64,000 nt of DNA from Basidiobolus meristosporus CBS 931.73 (GCA_002104905.1 MCFE01000040.1:62001-126000); one strand, 5' to 3'; positions 22,798 to 34,800 are shown, numbered from the stretch's first letter. Program-made: numbers and translations. Notes: generated from the sequence alone by a model not told the origin.

Positions 22798-23645
22798 CTA
22801 GGTATTCATCTGTCATATGGAAGGTGAGATCTGAGTCTCTGTCAAGCTCATCCTCCATGTTACTATGCTTCAGTGCTTCAATATGGGTAAAGGTTCTTGA
22901 TGGCTGGTGTCCATTTCTTCTCTGAGGGCAGCACTTTGCAATATGTCCCTGCTGGTGGCAATTAAAGCAAAGTTGTTACTTATTACATTCTTGTGAGTTA
23001 GGATTCTTCTGCCTAGCATCTATTTCCATTGTCACTGCTTCTGGTTATCTTCTTTCATAGTGATTGTAGCCTCTCTGACTAGTCATTGTTGGCTCCCCAA
23101 CTCCAAACATAGCTGAGTCACAGTCAATGGCAATCTTGATGGCTTCTTCAATGGTCTGAGGTCTTTGATAATTCACTTCCTTAAAAGTTCCTTCTTTCAA
23201 CCCATCAATAAAGTATTCAACTTGATCCAAAGGGTCCATTCATTCAATTTGCCAAAGTAAACATCTGTACTCATATATGTACTGCTGGATCATTCCTTTC
23301 TGTCTGAATGTCTAGAACTTTCTTCTTAGTAGTGTCTGTTGGTATGGGGGCTCAAAGGCATCCTGAATTTCCAACACAAACTCATCCCAGGTAGAGATTG
23401 TAGAGCATCCCATCATAGTGGCTGATCAGATCTTGTTGTAGTACCACTGTAAAGCTGCATCTGCCAGGTAAGAGGCTGCATAATGTGACTTGCTCTCTGG
23501 AGCAATTCCCTTAGCCTTGAAAGCTTTTTTAATCTGGAAGAGCCAAGTTTGCAGGTTTTCATTAACTCTACCATGGTACTGGTTGATCTTCACACTAAAG
23601 TTCCTCTTGATAGGGTTTTGCTGGCTTTGGGCCATTGTAGTCATT
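22798..23645 (-). pseudogene. Gypsy-1 copy A gag, truncated
   Basis: Reading leftwards, gag can be followed from MAQSQQNPIKRNFSVKINQY past [25 protein letters not shown] and [10 protein letters not shown] to the zinc-knuckle region near 22940. Stops interrupt it, and the protease and everything after it are missing. Harbinger-2 lies between the gag start codons and the leader, with ATT duplicated on each side. Confidence 0.85.
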
Positions 23646-24399
23646 AGACTTGTTCCATTGTACTGTGCCAGGGCACACGGCGTAATCCATGGTTGTAAAG
23701 AACAATTGGGCAAAATATTATATCTACCAGAAGGCAGGATTGTTCATGGACAATTTTGCACTATACGGGACAATCTTGCACACTATGGTGCAATCTGACA
23801 TAATGAGGTTGGCACAGATGATTGCGCCAACTTGTAATGTTTGCATCACATGCGCAATTGGATACCTCTATTATGGCAGGTAATATCCGGTATTTGCATA
23901 TGTTTCTTTAATGTAAATGGAAATAAATGTGTATCACACTATAAACTACACTGATACTTACCATTTTGGTTACCCTCACTCCAATTGGATGGTATCTCAG
24001 TGGTTAATTGGTCCAAGAGTATCCTGAAGCAGGCAGCCCCCAATTGGCTCATTGACTACTAAAAAAGCTACCTGATTTGCCATCAAATATCCCATTTTGC
24101 CCATTGAGCAAGTAAATCCCTGATCCTAGTGATTGGACAAGGTGTCATAGCTAGCACGCAAGCAATCATGTAGGTGCAAAACAGATCCAATAGCTGCACT
24201 GGTATTACAGATGATGTATATATATGCAGGGTGTTTATTTATAGGGGTTCTGTCTCAAGTGTGAGACAACATTGATATTACATATATCAAAAATTTGATG
24301 ATCACTGATTTGCAATGGCTCAATTTGGATTGCAAAAAAATTGGGTTGTTGGGATCATTATGGATTTGAGCAATTCAAAGCAACTGCATCATCTTCTCC

Positions 24400-24784
24400 T
24401 GGGTTTTTTTCTCACAGGGATTACTACTGAAGCATTTGGTAGTGACTCACTTTGCACAACTATACTACTTCCTGGCTGACTATCATCTTGGCTACTTGTG
24501 TATTTGTGGTCAGTGTTTTGCCTCCTAGTTGATGAGTGCAATGCTGCAGCTTGGCCGCGCTGAATTGCTCAGAATGCACCAACTGAACCGGCCTGTAGTG
24601 CCACATGCTGATGCATTCTTTTACCTGCCAAGGGCTCCAGTGGTTGAGGCACTTCATGTTGGTCATCATCAGTCAGCTCACCAGAAGTAACTTGCTGATG
24701 GTCAGGCAAAATTGCTTGCGTAGGCACGCCTTGATGCATTGAGTTGGCCCTTGGCTGAGTTCAATGTGATGTTGCATGTTGACA
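24400..24784 (-). pseudogene. Harbinger-2 second gene, C-terminal remnant
   Basis: On the minus strand it matches the end of the second gene in Harbinger-3. Recognisable pieces are the SSGELTDDDQH-like block, EPLAG, RRQNTDHKYTSSQDDSQ and the basic tail before MMQL. The N-terminal two thirds are deleted at the junction with the MITE half at 24785. Confidence 0.6.
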
Positions 24785-24969
24785 CGAAAAAGTCAAAAAT
24801 AGGATTTTCTCCAACACAATGGGTGAAGCACAGGGGGGGCTTTGCATGAAGTTGCAGAGCTATGCTTCACACTCTGTGGCCAAGTATAGGTTCACTTAGC
24901 CTCCCTGACACACTATGGCATCATTTGGCACTCATGGCTCAATGTGGCATTATCCAACAGAACAAGTCT
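24785..24969. repeat. Half of the nested MITE in Harbinger-2
   Basis: It carries one arm of the foldback MITE, ending CCAACAGAACAAGTCT, in the same place as in Harbinger-1 (next to TATATATAC). The other arm and the MITE centre are gone, as expected from a deletion with one end in the MITE. Confidence 0.7.
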
Positions 24970-25268
24970 AATATATATACAAACTAGTGTGAATGTTGGT
25001 TTTACATATTTTTTATGTGATGCATCTTGGATTGCTTTGACACATATCAGATCACATCAGTTGCAATTTACTTATTTGATTATAGACTTGTGAGTGAATC
25101 TTCAATAAAATCACCAAGTCATTGTTGAGGATGATTTCTGCAACATACTGATGGAATACTTGGCAATTGATGGAAATTTAATTACAATGCATGCAAAACC
25201 AGATAAATTAAGCTGACTGCACCAAATCAAATCAAATCACCTTTACTTAATACTGTATCAATTTTAGT

Positions 25269-26149
25269 ATGACTTACTCATCTGAATGGTCTTCTCTCAT
25301 CAATCCCATTGCTATAACTGAATTTCCATTTGACACATTAGAGGAGATCTATTCCAAGTACTGTACATCTATCCCAATTTACTTATGGAGATCCATTTTT
25401 AAGCTTCTCTGCTGTCACAAGAACTAGTGCCCCAAAAGGTTTCATCCCACCATCCATGGCAAAAAAGTCCTAGAAGTTCTCATTTCCAGATGACAGCAAT
25501 GGAGCACCACCTTAGAGACTGTATGAATGCCTTAGAGCAAGCTTGGAATGCTAGGTTCAGAAGCTCCATTAGATTTCAACATCACAGAGTTTTCAGCAAC
25601 AGTTTTTATATCAGGAGTGTTTTGTATACCTTCCCAGGTAGGATAAACAGAACTTCTGGAGGGCAGAGGCACTATTATTTGGGCAAATACAAGGCACTCT
25701 GTGTGAAATTTCAAGCACTGTTAGACTTTGAGGGTGACATTGTCTAGCTCTGTGGGCTACTTGCTGGAGGTAGGCATGACAAAGCACTCTGGATTGAGAA
25801 TCATCCAGAATTTAGTGAAGGGGAGAAATATATGGCAGATTAGGCCTATATAGAAGAGGATTGTCAGAGATTAGGATGTATTACAGCTTATAGGAAGCCA
25901 AGGAATGGTGTGCTTAGCAGGAAGCAGAAGCTCTACAATGAGATATTTAATCATTTTAGAGTGAGGGTAGAGTACACATTTGGATATCTGAAGAGATTCA
26001 GCATATTGGCAGGTAAATACAGAGGAAAGTCATATATAGGAGAAAACAGCAGAATAGGTAAAATAGTTAAGATACTTATTAATGCACAGTATGTTCATAC
26101 AAGAAGACATCCACTGAGAGACATGTGTCTGGAGCATTATGAAGAGTAA
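25269..26149 (+). pseudogene. Harbinger-2 DDE transposase, dead
   Basis: It starts MTYSSEWSSL and follows the same protein as Harbinger-1. It carries the same first-D to Y change (LYTFPGRIN), the same stop after FEGDIV and the same stop in MAD-stop-AYIEED. The last third (VLSRKQKLYNEI, VRVEYTFGYLKRFSILAG) is open. The E of the triad sits in VEYTFG. Shared lesions and separate target duplications imply that this copy moved with enzyme supplied by another element. Confidence 0.82.
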
Positions 26150-26320
26150 ATAAAGTAAGGAAAGCACTATTCTGAGTAACATAAGTAAGATTGAGTAAAT
26201 TACCAGCAACTGTATCATAACACTGGCATCATGGTAGAAATTATTGTGCCAGATAGCTTGGTAGAGTGCCAGATTGATCCGGCACCATAAACAGGCTGGC
26301 ACTACCAACAGAACAAGTCT

Positions 26321-26473
26321 ATTCCTTGTTGCTGCTGGCTAAGGATCAGGAGTAACTGTTGCTGTTGGGCCAGGATTTGCTGCATAGAATTTTTCCATCC
26401 TTGATTTTTGGACATCTTGAGGGAGGCTTCTTCTTTCTTCAGCGGCAATGTTTCTGGTTATTGCTGCTACCAA
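26321..26473 (-). other. Leader and gag start of Gypsy-1 copy A
   Basis: The minus strand reads from the primer site (TTGGTAGCAGCAATAACC) into MSKNQGWKN and a glutamine-rich stretch, as in the other copies, and then meets Harbinger-2. Confidence 0.8.
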
Positions 26474-26593
26474 TCTTACAAGTCTTGGTATAAGGGTTGT
26501 AGAGGAATAGGGAGTTACGCCAGTTTTGTATTCACTAAAGCTTGATCTAATCCTTATTGAGATTCCAGCAGCTTGATCTAATCCTTATTGAGA

Positions 26594-26961
26594 TGTTATG
26601 ATCTGCCGCTTGAATGTTTAAGTTAGATCAGTTTTTAGTCAAATCAATTAGTATATGTTTAGGTTATCAGTATATCAGTATTATCTATGAAATCAGTAGC
26701 ATTAGTCAGCAAATGAATCAGCAGATCCTTATCAGACAGAAATAGATATATTAAGTAGGATCTTATTGGGTGATGATGATGCAATCAAATGAGTCATCAG
26801 CCACAACCTACATTAGGAAATACAATTAGTCAGCAATTGATCTGGCAAAATGTATATAAGGAGCGGCTGGAACCTCAATAAAAATCAGTTCAAGTTTTAG
26901 TGAATACAATACTAGCTAAACTCCCTATTCCTCTACAACTCTTATACCAAGACTTGTAACA
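26594..26961 (+). repeat. 5' LTR of recent Gypsy-1
   Basis: It runs TGTTATGATC to CTTGTAACA. In order it holds an ATTGGGTGATG block (inverted CCAAT), an ATGAGTCAT palindrome, a GTATATAAGG TATA box and CAATAAAAAT. The order fits U3 promoter, transcription start and polyadenylation. Confidence 0.93.
26789..26797 (+). promoter_or_regulatory. Gcn4/AP-1-type site in Gypsy-1 LTR
   Basis: ATGAGTCAT is the full palindromic bZIP target (ATGASTCAT). It lies about 75 bases upstream of the TATA box. Its core GAGTCAT is kept in every Gypsy-1 LTR in the window, including decayed ones near 22731, 31610, 32725, 37045 and 42980. Confidence 0.55.
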
Positions 26962-26979
26962 TTGGTAGCAGCGATAACC
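26962..26979 (+). other. Primer-binding site of Gypsy-1
   Basis: TTGGTAGCAGCGATAACC begins one base after the LTR. TGGTAGCAG is the complement expected for an initiator-methionine tRNA 3' end, a common primer for LTR elements. Confidence 0.6.
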
Positions 26980-27113
26980 AGAAACCTCCCTCCTGAAGAA
27001 AAGAAGAAACCACCCTCAAGATGTCGGACAATCAAGAATGGAAGAATGCCATGCAGCAAATCCTGGCCCAACAGCAACAGCTACTCCAGATCCTCAGCCA
27101 ACAGTAACAAGGA

Positions 27114-30100
27114 ATGACTACCATGGCTCAGAGCCAACAAAGCCCTGTCAAGAGCAACTTTAGTGTGAAGGCCAACCGGTACCATGGCAGAGTCAATGAA
27201 AACCTGGGAACTTGGCTCTTTCAGATTGAAGAAGCTTTTAAAGCTAAAGGAATTGCTCCAGAGAGCAAGTTGCATTATGCAGCTTCTTACCTGGCAGATG
27301 CAGCTTTACAGTGGTACCACAACAAGATCAGGTCAGCTACTATGATGGGATGCTCTACAATCTCTACCTGGGATGAGTTTGTGTCGGAAATTCAGGATGC
27401 TTTTGAACCTCCACACCAGCAGACACTACTAAGAAGGAAGTTAAAGACACTCAGACAGAAAGGAATGGTGCAAGAATACATCTATGAGTACAGATGTCTA
27501 CTTGGACAAATTGAAAGAATGGACCCCTTGGATCAAGTTGAATACTTTATTGATGGGTTGAAAGAAAGAACTCGCAAGGAAGTCAATTACCGAAGACCTC
27601 AGACTATTGAAGAAGCCATCAAGATTGCCATTGACTATGACTCAGCTATGTTTGGAGTTGGGAAGCCTACAGTGACTAATCAGAAAGGCTATAATCATTA
27701 TGAAAGAAGACAATCAGAAGCAGTACCAATGGAAATAGACGCTATGCAGAAGAATCCCTCCTCAGAAGAATGCAAGAAGAGAGGACTTTGCTTCAATTGC
27801 CACCAGCAGGGACATATTGCAAAGTACTGCCCTCAGAGAAGAAATGGACACCAGCCAACAAGAACCTTCTACCATATTGAGTCCCATGAACACAGTAATG
27901 TGGAAGATGAGCTTGAAGAAGACTTGGAACTCACCTTCCATATGACAGAAGAGTACTTGTCCCAAATGACTTCAAACTCAGGGAAGTTATTGTACTTGAA
28001 TGGAGTAATCAATGGAGTACCTGCCAAGATCATGATTGACTCAGGAGCATCGCATGAATACATGTCAGAGCAATTTGCTTTGAAAGCTGGAATCAACTTG
28101 GAACCTACCAAATCAACTTCAGTTTCCACAGCTGATGGGAACTCCCACATAATCAACCGTATTACCCAGCCAGTAAGAATGAAGATCAATGACTATGAAG
28201 AAGACCTACAGGCTTATATATTTGGGAACTGCAAGTTTGACCTTGTACTTGGAAAAACCTGGCTATTTTGTCGTAATCCATCAATCAACTGGAGAACCCA
28301 TGCTACTCAGATTCAAAAAGACAACAAGACCTATGAGCTATTACCTGCCATGCTGGATTTCAACTTGGTCAATTCCAGTGTGTGTGAGACAAGTGAACTT
28401 AGCAAGACCCAGTTCTGTAGAGCACTTAGAAAAGGTACCGAGATGTTCCTCATGGCGGTATTACAGGAGGATTCCTCTACCCCAGCACCCCAGCAGGTCC
28501 AGACTCTCTTGAAGAAATATTCAGACGTGTTTCCAGATGAGCTTGTAAGCCTACCACCAGTCAGAGACGTGGATCATGCCATTGACACAGGAGATAGCCC
28601 TCCAGTGAGCAAGACACCTTACAGAATGAGTCCATTGGAATTGGAGGAAATGAAGAGACAAATTGATCAGCTATTGGAGCAAGGATACATCAGGCCCAGC
28701 AAGTCACCCTGGGGAGCACCAGTGCTTTTTGTGAAAAAGAAGGATGGAACACTTAGGATGTGCATTGACTACAGAGCCCTGAACTCAGTTACCGTCAAGA
28801 ATAAGTACCCCATACCTCGGATTGATGAGCTTTTAGACCAACTTAATGGAGCCACTATTTTCAGCAAGATTGACCTCATGTCAGGATACAACCAGATTAG
28901 GGTGAAACCAGAAGATATCCCTAAGACAGCATTCAGGACCAGATATGGACATTACGAGTACTTAGTCATGAGTTTTGGCCTCACTAATGCCCCTGCAACA
29001 TTCATGACGCTGATGCAGACTGTCTTTCAGGAGTACTTAGACAAGTTTGTGATAATCTACCTGGATGACATATTGATATACAGCAAGACAGAAATGGATC
29101 ACATGGTACACATTGAAAAGGTGTTGAAGAAATTAAGAGAGAACAAGCTATATGGCAAGCTAGCCAAGTGTGAATTCTTCAAGGAACACGTAGAATATCT
29201 GGGACACATAGTGACTAGCACAGGAGTAACCTTAGACCCCAAGAAGGTGGAAGTAATCAAGAATTTGAAGCAGCCCCATAGCATATCAGAACTCAGATCC
29301 TTCCTTGGAATGGTTTCCTATTATCGGAGATTTGTCAAGTCATTTGCAAGTATTGCAGCCCCTTTAACTGATATCCTCAAGAAAGACAATACCTACAAGT
29401 GGGACATAGCTTGTGAGACTGCCTTCCAGACGCTAAAGAATGAACTTGCTAAGTTGCCAAGCTTAAGAATACCAGACTTCAGAAAAGAGTTCACTCTATG
29501 CACAGATGCTTCAGATTATGCAATTGGTGGAGTGCTGAGCCAAGAACACGAGGGAAAGGACTACCCTGTTGCCTTTGAATCCAAGAAACTGAACTCAGCA
29601 GAACAAAACTATCCAGTCCATGAGAAGGAGATGCTTGCTATAATACACTGTTTGAAGACATGGAGATGCTATATTGAAGGAGTCAAATGCACTGTGAAGA
29701 CTGATCATGCCTCCCTCAAGTATATATTTACTCAGAAGGTACTCTCTAGAAGAATGACAAGATGGAGTGAATACATTCAGCAATTTGACCTGGAGATTGT
29801 CTACTGCCCTGGAAAAAACAACACGGTTGCTGATGCCTTATCAAGATTAGATCAAGTTGCACAACTCAACTTGGTGCATGAATCAGATTGGCCTAGCCTA
29901 TTACCAAAGTACTTGGAGGACCAAGCCATTCCTAATGAGGTGGATGAAGATATCAAGAAGATAATCCGGGATGAAGCCAGCAAATTTGTTGTACAGGATG
30001 AAACACTCTACCGAATTGTTGATGGAAGCCCTATTGCCTATTGTCCTTATGTTGCTCGCCTGGATTTAATACATAAGCTACACAATGGATATGGACATCT

Positions 30101-31154
30101 TGGGATTGAAGGAACCTATAGCCTTGTGAAAGCCAGAGCATGGTGGCCCAGAATGAAACAAGATATTGAGAAGCTAGTGAAAACATGTCCAAACTGCCAA
30201 ATCAATCAGGGCCAGCCACAAAGAATTGCCGAACTCTTCCCTTTGGAGCCTGTAAGACCATTTGAGAGATGGGGAATTGACTTTATTGGAAGACTGCCAA
30301 CTACCAGGAAATGCAACCGTTGGATCCTAGTAGCAATTGACCATGCCACTAAATGGCCTGTTGCTAAAGCTGTACCAATAGCCAGTGAACAAGAAGTTGC
30401 AAGTTTCATTTACCATGAGATCCTGATGAAGTTTGGATGCCCTGTGGAGATCTTATCTGATAGAGGTGCAAACTTTATGTCAAAGACATTAGAGGCTTAC
30501 CTGGAAATGCAGCAGATCAGACACTTGAAAACCTCGGCATATCACCCCAGAACTAATGGAGTCACTGAGCGGTTTAATGGATTATTTGGAAAAATGCTGA
30601 CTAAGTATGCAAATGGAGTTGTCAGTAGATGGGATGAGTATATAGACCAAGCACTCTTTGCATGCAGAGTCAGAGTACACAACACCACCCAGCAATCACC
30701 ATTTTACTTAGTTTATGGATGTGAACCTAGGATTCCAGGAGATCTCACACAACCCAAGCTTACAGATGCCTTAGAAGATGAACTTAGTCAGCCAAGTAGA
30801 CACCAGCAACTGGAACAAAGACGTCAAGAGGCACAGACCAAAGTATCTCAAAGTGCAGAAAAGATGAAGCAGAGATTTGATAAGACTATAGCACCAGAAG
30901 CATTGACAGTTGGGAACTTTGTATTGCTAAGAAACAACACTCAAAAGAAGTTTGAGCCACAATGGACAGGACCATTCAAGATCATCAGAGAATGTCCATT
31001 TGCAACTTACCAACTGGTGGACAAGCAAGGTAATATCCGGGAAGACTTAGTGCATAGGGACAGACTCAAGCTTGCAAGACTTGCTGATAATACTGAACCA
31101 TCAAGATATTGGTATCACAAGAAAAGAGATTCAGGAGAACCCTCTCAACTTTAG
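27114..31154 (+). CDS. Gypsy-1 gag-pol polyprotein, 1346 aa
   Basis: Domains in order: retrotransposon gag about residues 20-180 ([21 protein letters not shown]); CCHC zinc knuckle about 226-239 ([14 protein letters not shown]); aspartic protease at about 308 (IDSGAS); reverse transcriptase about 510-700 with the YLDD box at 649-652; RNase H from about 797 ([10 protein letters not shown]), with a DALSR end near 920; integrase zinc finger about 985-1030 ending CPNC; integrase core with D1056, D1116 and E1152, spacing D59D35E; a GPF module near 1283. No chromodomain. The natural gag start is probably the ATG at 27021: copy B keeps the frame open there, while here codon 29 (CAA in copy B) is TAA. 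Translation may restart at 27114, or gag may be shortened. RT, RNase H and integrase residues all look intact. Confidence 0.95.
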   Translation: MTTMAQSQQSPVKSNFSVKANRYHGRVNENLGTWLFQIEEAFKAKGIAPESKLHYAASYLADAALQWYHNKIRSATMMGCSTISTWDEFVSEIQDAFEPPHQQTLLRRKLKTLRQKGMVQEYIYEYRCLLGQIERMDPLDQVEYFIDGLKERTRKEVNYRRPQTIEEAIKIAIDYDSAMFGVGKPTVTNQKGYNHYERRQSEAVPMEIDAMQKNPSSEECKKRGLCFNCHQQGHIAKYCPQRRNGHQPTRTFYHIESHEHSNVEDELEEDLELTFHMTEEYLSQMTSNSGKLLYLNGVINGVPAKIMIDSGASHEYMSEQFALKAGINLEPTKSTSVSTADGNSHIINRITQPVRMKINDYEEDLQAYIFGNCKFDLVLGKTWLFCRNPSINWRTHATQIQKDNKTYELLPAMLDFNLVNSSVCETSELSKTQFCRALRKGTEMFLMAVLQEDSSTPAPQQVQTLLKKYSDVFPDELVSLPPVRDVDHAIDTGDSPPVSKTPYRMSPLELEEMKRQIDQLLEQGYIRPSKSPWGAPVLFVKKKDGTLRMCIDYRALNSVTVKNKYPIPRIDELLDQLNGATIFSKIDLMSGYNQIRVKPEDIPKTAFRTRYGHYEYLVMSFGLTNAPATFMTLMQTVFQEYLDKFVIIYLDDILIYSKTEMDHMVHIEKVLKKLRENKLYGKLAKCEFFKEHVEYLGHIVTSTGVTLDPKKVEVIKNLKQPHSISELRSFLGMVSYYRRFVKSFASIAAPLTDILKKDNTYKWDIACETAFQTLKNELAKLPSLRIPDFRKEFTLCTDASDYAIGGVLSQEHEGKDYPVAFESKKLNSAEQNYPVHEKEMLAIIHCLKTWRCYIEGVKCTVKTDHASLKYIFTQKVLSRRMTRWSEYIQQFDLEIVYCPGKNNTVADALSRLDQVAQLNLVHESDWPSLLPKYLEDQAIPNEVDEDIKKIIRDEASKFVVQDETLYRIVDGSPIAYCPYVARLDLIHKLHNGYGHLGIEGTYSLVKARAWWPRMKQDIEKLVKTCPNCQINQGQPQRIAELFPLEPVRPFERWGIDFIGRLPTTRKCNRWILVAIDHATKWPVAKAVPIASEQEVASFIYHEILMKFGCPVEILSDRGANFMSKTLEAYLEMQQIRHLKTSAYHPRTNGVTERFNGLFGKMLTKYANGVVSRWDEYIDQALFACRVRVHNTTQQSPFYLVYGCEPRIPGDLTQPKLTDALEDELSQPSRHQQLEQRRQEAQTKVSQSAEKMKQRFDKTIAPEALTVGNFVLLRNNTQKKFEPQWTGPFKIIRECPFATYQLVDKQGNIREDLVHRDRLKLARLADNTEPSRYWYHKKRDSGEPSQL

Positions 31155-31164
31155 TAGGGGAGAA
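31153..31164 (+). other. Polypurine tract of Gypsy-1
   Basis: AGTAGGGGAGAA directly precedes the 3' LTR, the position used to prime plus-strand DNA. It overlaps the end of the polyprotein reading frame. Confidence 0.75.
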
Positions 31165-31532
31165 TGTTATGATCTGCCGCTTGAATGTTTAAGTTAGATC
31201 AGTTTTTAGTCAAATCAATTAGTATATGTTTAGGTTATCAGTATATCAGTATTATCTATGAAATCAGTAGCATTAGTCAGCAAATGAATCAGCAGATCCT
31301 TATCAGACAGAAATAGATATATTAAGTAGGATCTTATTGGGTGATGATGATGCAATCAAATGAGTCATCAGCCACAACCTACATTAGGAAATACAATTAG
31401 TCAGCAATTGATCTGGCAAAATGTATATAAGGAGCGGCTGGAACCTCAATAAAAATCAGTTCAAGTTTTAGTGAATACAATACTAGCTAAACTCCCTATT
31501 CCTCTACAACTCTTATACCAAGACTTGTAACA
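31165..31532 (+). repeat. 3' LTR of recent Gypsy-1
   Basis: It is the same 368 bases as the 5' LTR, with no difference found by eye, and is followed by GAGA. Confidence 0.93.
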
Positions 31533-31816
31533 GAGATTCCAGCAGCTCCTTATATACATTTTGCCAAATCAATTGCTGACTAATTTTATTTCCTAATGCA
31601 GGCTGTGGCTGATGACTCATTTGATTGTATCATCATCACCCAATAAGATGCTGCCTAATATATATATTTCTGCCTGAGAAGGATCTGCTTATTCAATTGC
31701 CAACTAATGCTGCTGATTTGATAGATAATACTGATATACTGATAAGCTAAGCATATAACTAATTGATTTGACTACAAGCTGATCCAACTTAAGCATTCAA
31801 GAAGCAGATCATAGCA

Positions 31817-34800
31817 CAGCAATAACCAGAAACCTCCCTTCTGAAGAAAGAAGAAGTCTCCCTCAAGATGTCCAAAAATCAAGAATGGAAGAATTCTATG
31901 CAGCAAGTTCTGGCCCAACAGCAACAGTTACTCCTGATCCTTAGCCAGCAGCAACAAGGAATAACTACCATGGCCCAAAGCCAGCAACACCCTGTCAAGA
32001 GCAACTTTAGTGTGAAGGTCAACTGGTACCATGGTAAAGTCAATGAAAACCTGGGAACTTTGCTCTTCCAGATGGAAGCTTTCAAGGCCATGGGAATTGC
32101 TCCAGAAAGAAAGTTATATCATGCAGTCTCTTACCTGGCAGATGCAGCTTTACAGTGGTACCACAACAAGATTGGGTAAGCTACCATGATGGGATGCTCC
32201 ACAATCTCTACCTGTGATGAATTTGTGTTGGAATTTCACGATGCTTTTGATCCTCCACACCAGCAGGCACTACTGTGCAGCAAGTTGAAGACACTCAGAC
32301 AGAAATGAATGGTTCAAGAGCACATCTATGAATATAGATGCTTACTTGGACAAATTGAAAGAATGGACCCCCTGGATCAAGTGGAATACTTGATTGGTGG
32401 GTTGAAAGAAAGGGCTTGTAATCAGGTGAATTATCAAAGTCCCCAGACTATTGAAGTAGCCATCAAGATTGCCATTGACTATGACTCAGCTATGTTTACA
32501 GTTGGTAAGCCCACAATGACTAACCAGAGAGGCTACAATCATTATGAGAGAAGACAATCAGATGTTACAAGTCTTGGTATAAGACTTCTAGAGGAATAGG
32601 GAGTTTAGCTAGTATTGTATTCACTAAAACTTGAACTGATTCTTATTGAGGTTCCAGCAGCTCCTTATATACATTTTGCTAGATTAATTGCTGACTAATT
32701 GTATTTCATAATGTAGGTTGTGGCTGATGACTCATTTGATTGCATCATCATCACCCAATAAGATCTTACTTAATATATCTATTTCTGTCTGATAAGGATC
32801 TGCTGATTCATTTGCTGACTAATGCACTGATTTCATATATGATACTGATATACTGATAACCTAAACATATACTAATTGATTTGACTAAAAACTGATCACA
32901 CTTAAACATTCAAGCGGCAGATCATAACACAGAAGCAGTGCTAAAGGAAATAGATGTTATGCAGAGGAATCCTACCTCAGAAGAATTCAAGTAGAAACAA
33001 TTTGCTTCAATTGCCACCAACAGGGACATATTGCATGGTACTGCCCTCAGAGAAGAAACGAACACTTGCCATCAAGAACCTTCAACCATATTGAAGCCCT
33101 TGAGCATAGTAACATGGAGGATGAGCCTGCCGGAGACTCAGATCTCACCTTCCATATGACTGAAGAATACCTATCCCAGATGGCCTCCAACTCAGGAATG
33201 CTATTATACTTCGATGGAGTAATCAATGGAGTACATACCAAGATTGTGATTGATCTAGGAGCATTGCATGAGTACATGTCAGAGCAGTTTGCTTTGAAAT
33301 CTTGAATCAACTAGGAACCCCCCAAATCAACTTCAGGCTGAACAGCCAATGGGAACTGTCACATAATCATCCGTATTAGTCAGCCAGTAAGGATGAAGAT
33401 CTATGACTATAAAGAATACATTCAGGCCTATATATTTGGGAACTGCAAGTTTGACCTTGTACTTGGAAAAACCTGGCTATTTAGTTGTAATCCATGAATC
33501 TACTAGAGTACCATACAATTCAGATCCAGAAGGACAAATAGACCTATGAGCTATTACCTGCCAAACTGGATTTCAACTTGATCAACTCCAGTGTGTGTGA
33601 AACAAGCAAACTTAGCAAGACACAGTTCTGTAGAGCACTAAGAAAAGGCACCCAGATGTTCCTCATGGCAGTATTACAGGAGGATTCCTCTACTCCAGTA
33701 CCCCAGAAGATCCAGACTCTCTTGAAGTAATATTCAGACATATTGTCAGATGTGCTTGTAAACCTACCATGAGTCAGAGATGTGGATCATGCCATTGACA
33801 CAGGAGATAGCCCTCCTGTGAGTAAGACACCTTACAGCATGAGTCCATTGGAGTTGGAGGAGATGAAGAGACAAATAGATCAGTTATTGGAGCAAGAATA
33901 TATCAGACCCACCAAGTAACCTTACAGTGAAGAAAAAGTACCCTATATCTTGGATTGATGGGCTTTTGGACTAACTCAATGGAGCCACTATTGTCAGCAA
34001 GATTGACCTCAAGTCCAGATACAACCAGATTAGGGTGAAGACAGAAGACATCCCTAAGACAGCATTCAGAAACAGAAATGGACATTACAAGTACTTAGTC
34101 ATGAGCTTTGGCCTCTCCAATGCCGCTGCAACATTCATGACCCTGATGCAGACTGTCTGCCAGGAGTACCTAGACAAGTTTGTGATAATCTATACAGATG
34201 ACATATTGATATACAGCAAGACAGAAGTGGATCATGTGGTGCACATTAAAAAGGTCTTGAAGAAGACCAGAGAGTACAAACTATATGGTATGCTAGCCAT
34301 GTGTGAATTCTTCAAGGAACACGTTGAATAACTGGGACACATAGTGACTAGCACAGGAATAACCTTAGACCCTAAGAAGGTTGAAGTTATCAAGAGTCTG
34401 AAGCAGCACCATAGCATATCAGAGCTCACACCATTCCTTGGAATGGTTTCCTATTATTGGAAATTTGTCAAGTTCTTTGCAAGTATTGCAGCCCCTTGAA
34501 CTGATATCCTCAAGAAAGACAATACCTTTAAGTGGGACATAGCTTGTGAGACTGCCTTCCAGATGCTAACAACTGAACTTGCTAAGCTGCCAAGCTTAAG
34601 AATACCTGACTTCAGGAAAGAGTTTACTCCGTGCACAGATGCTTCAGATTATGCAATTGGTGGAGTGTTGAGCCAAATACACAAGTGAAAGGACTACCCT
34701 GTTGCTTTTGAATCCAAGAAACTGAACTCAGCAGAACAAAACTATCCAGTGCATTAGAAGGAGATGCTTGCTACAACACACTGTTTGAAGACATGGAGAT

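Larger units (their letters stand above)
23646..26320. mobile_element. Harbinger-2, internally deleted copy
   Basis: It begins AGACTTGTTCCATTG and ends CAACAGAACAAGTCT, with ATT at 23643-23645 and 26321-26323. Relative to Harbinger-1 it lies in the opposite orientation. It keeps the second gene's C-terminus (minus strand), half of the same nested MITE, and the transposase (plus strand), but lost the rest of the second gene and the other MITE half. The segment 24790-26150 is a near-identical inverted copy of about 16560-17920. Confidence 0.85.
26594..31532 (+). mobile_element. Recent full-length Ty3/Gypsy element (Gypsy-1)
   Basis: The element is 4939 bases with two 368-base LTRs that I find identical by eye. 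GAGA flanks both ends. A primer site complementary to an initiator-Met tRNA end follows the 5' LTR, and a purine tract AGTAGGGGAGAA precedes the 3' LTR. The polyprotein is one long frame in the order gag, protease, reverse transcriptase, RNase H, integrase. Identical LTRs mean very recent insertion. The one obvious flaw is a TAA at 27105-27107 near the start of gag. Confidence 0.95.
26474..31816 (-). repeat. Copy A LTR, split by the recent Gypsy-1
   Basis: Only 26474-26593 and 31537-31816 belong to this LTR; the recent Gypsy-1 with one GAGA repeat fills the gap. A 31-base tandem duplication near 26530-26592 lies just left of the insertion. The outer end GATCATAGCA abuts the leader of copy B at 31817. 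Confidence 0.8.

Noticed and set aside
27105-27115. Programmed stop readthrough or frameshift signal in Gypsy-1
   Set aside because: TAACAAGGA does not fit the TAGCARYYA readthrough context and no slippery site or hairpin is evident; copy B has CAA at this position, so a plain mutation is simpler.
28189-28512. Open frame of 107 codons within Gypsy-1
   Set aside because: It is an out-of-frame shadow of the protease to reverse transcriptase region.
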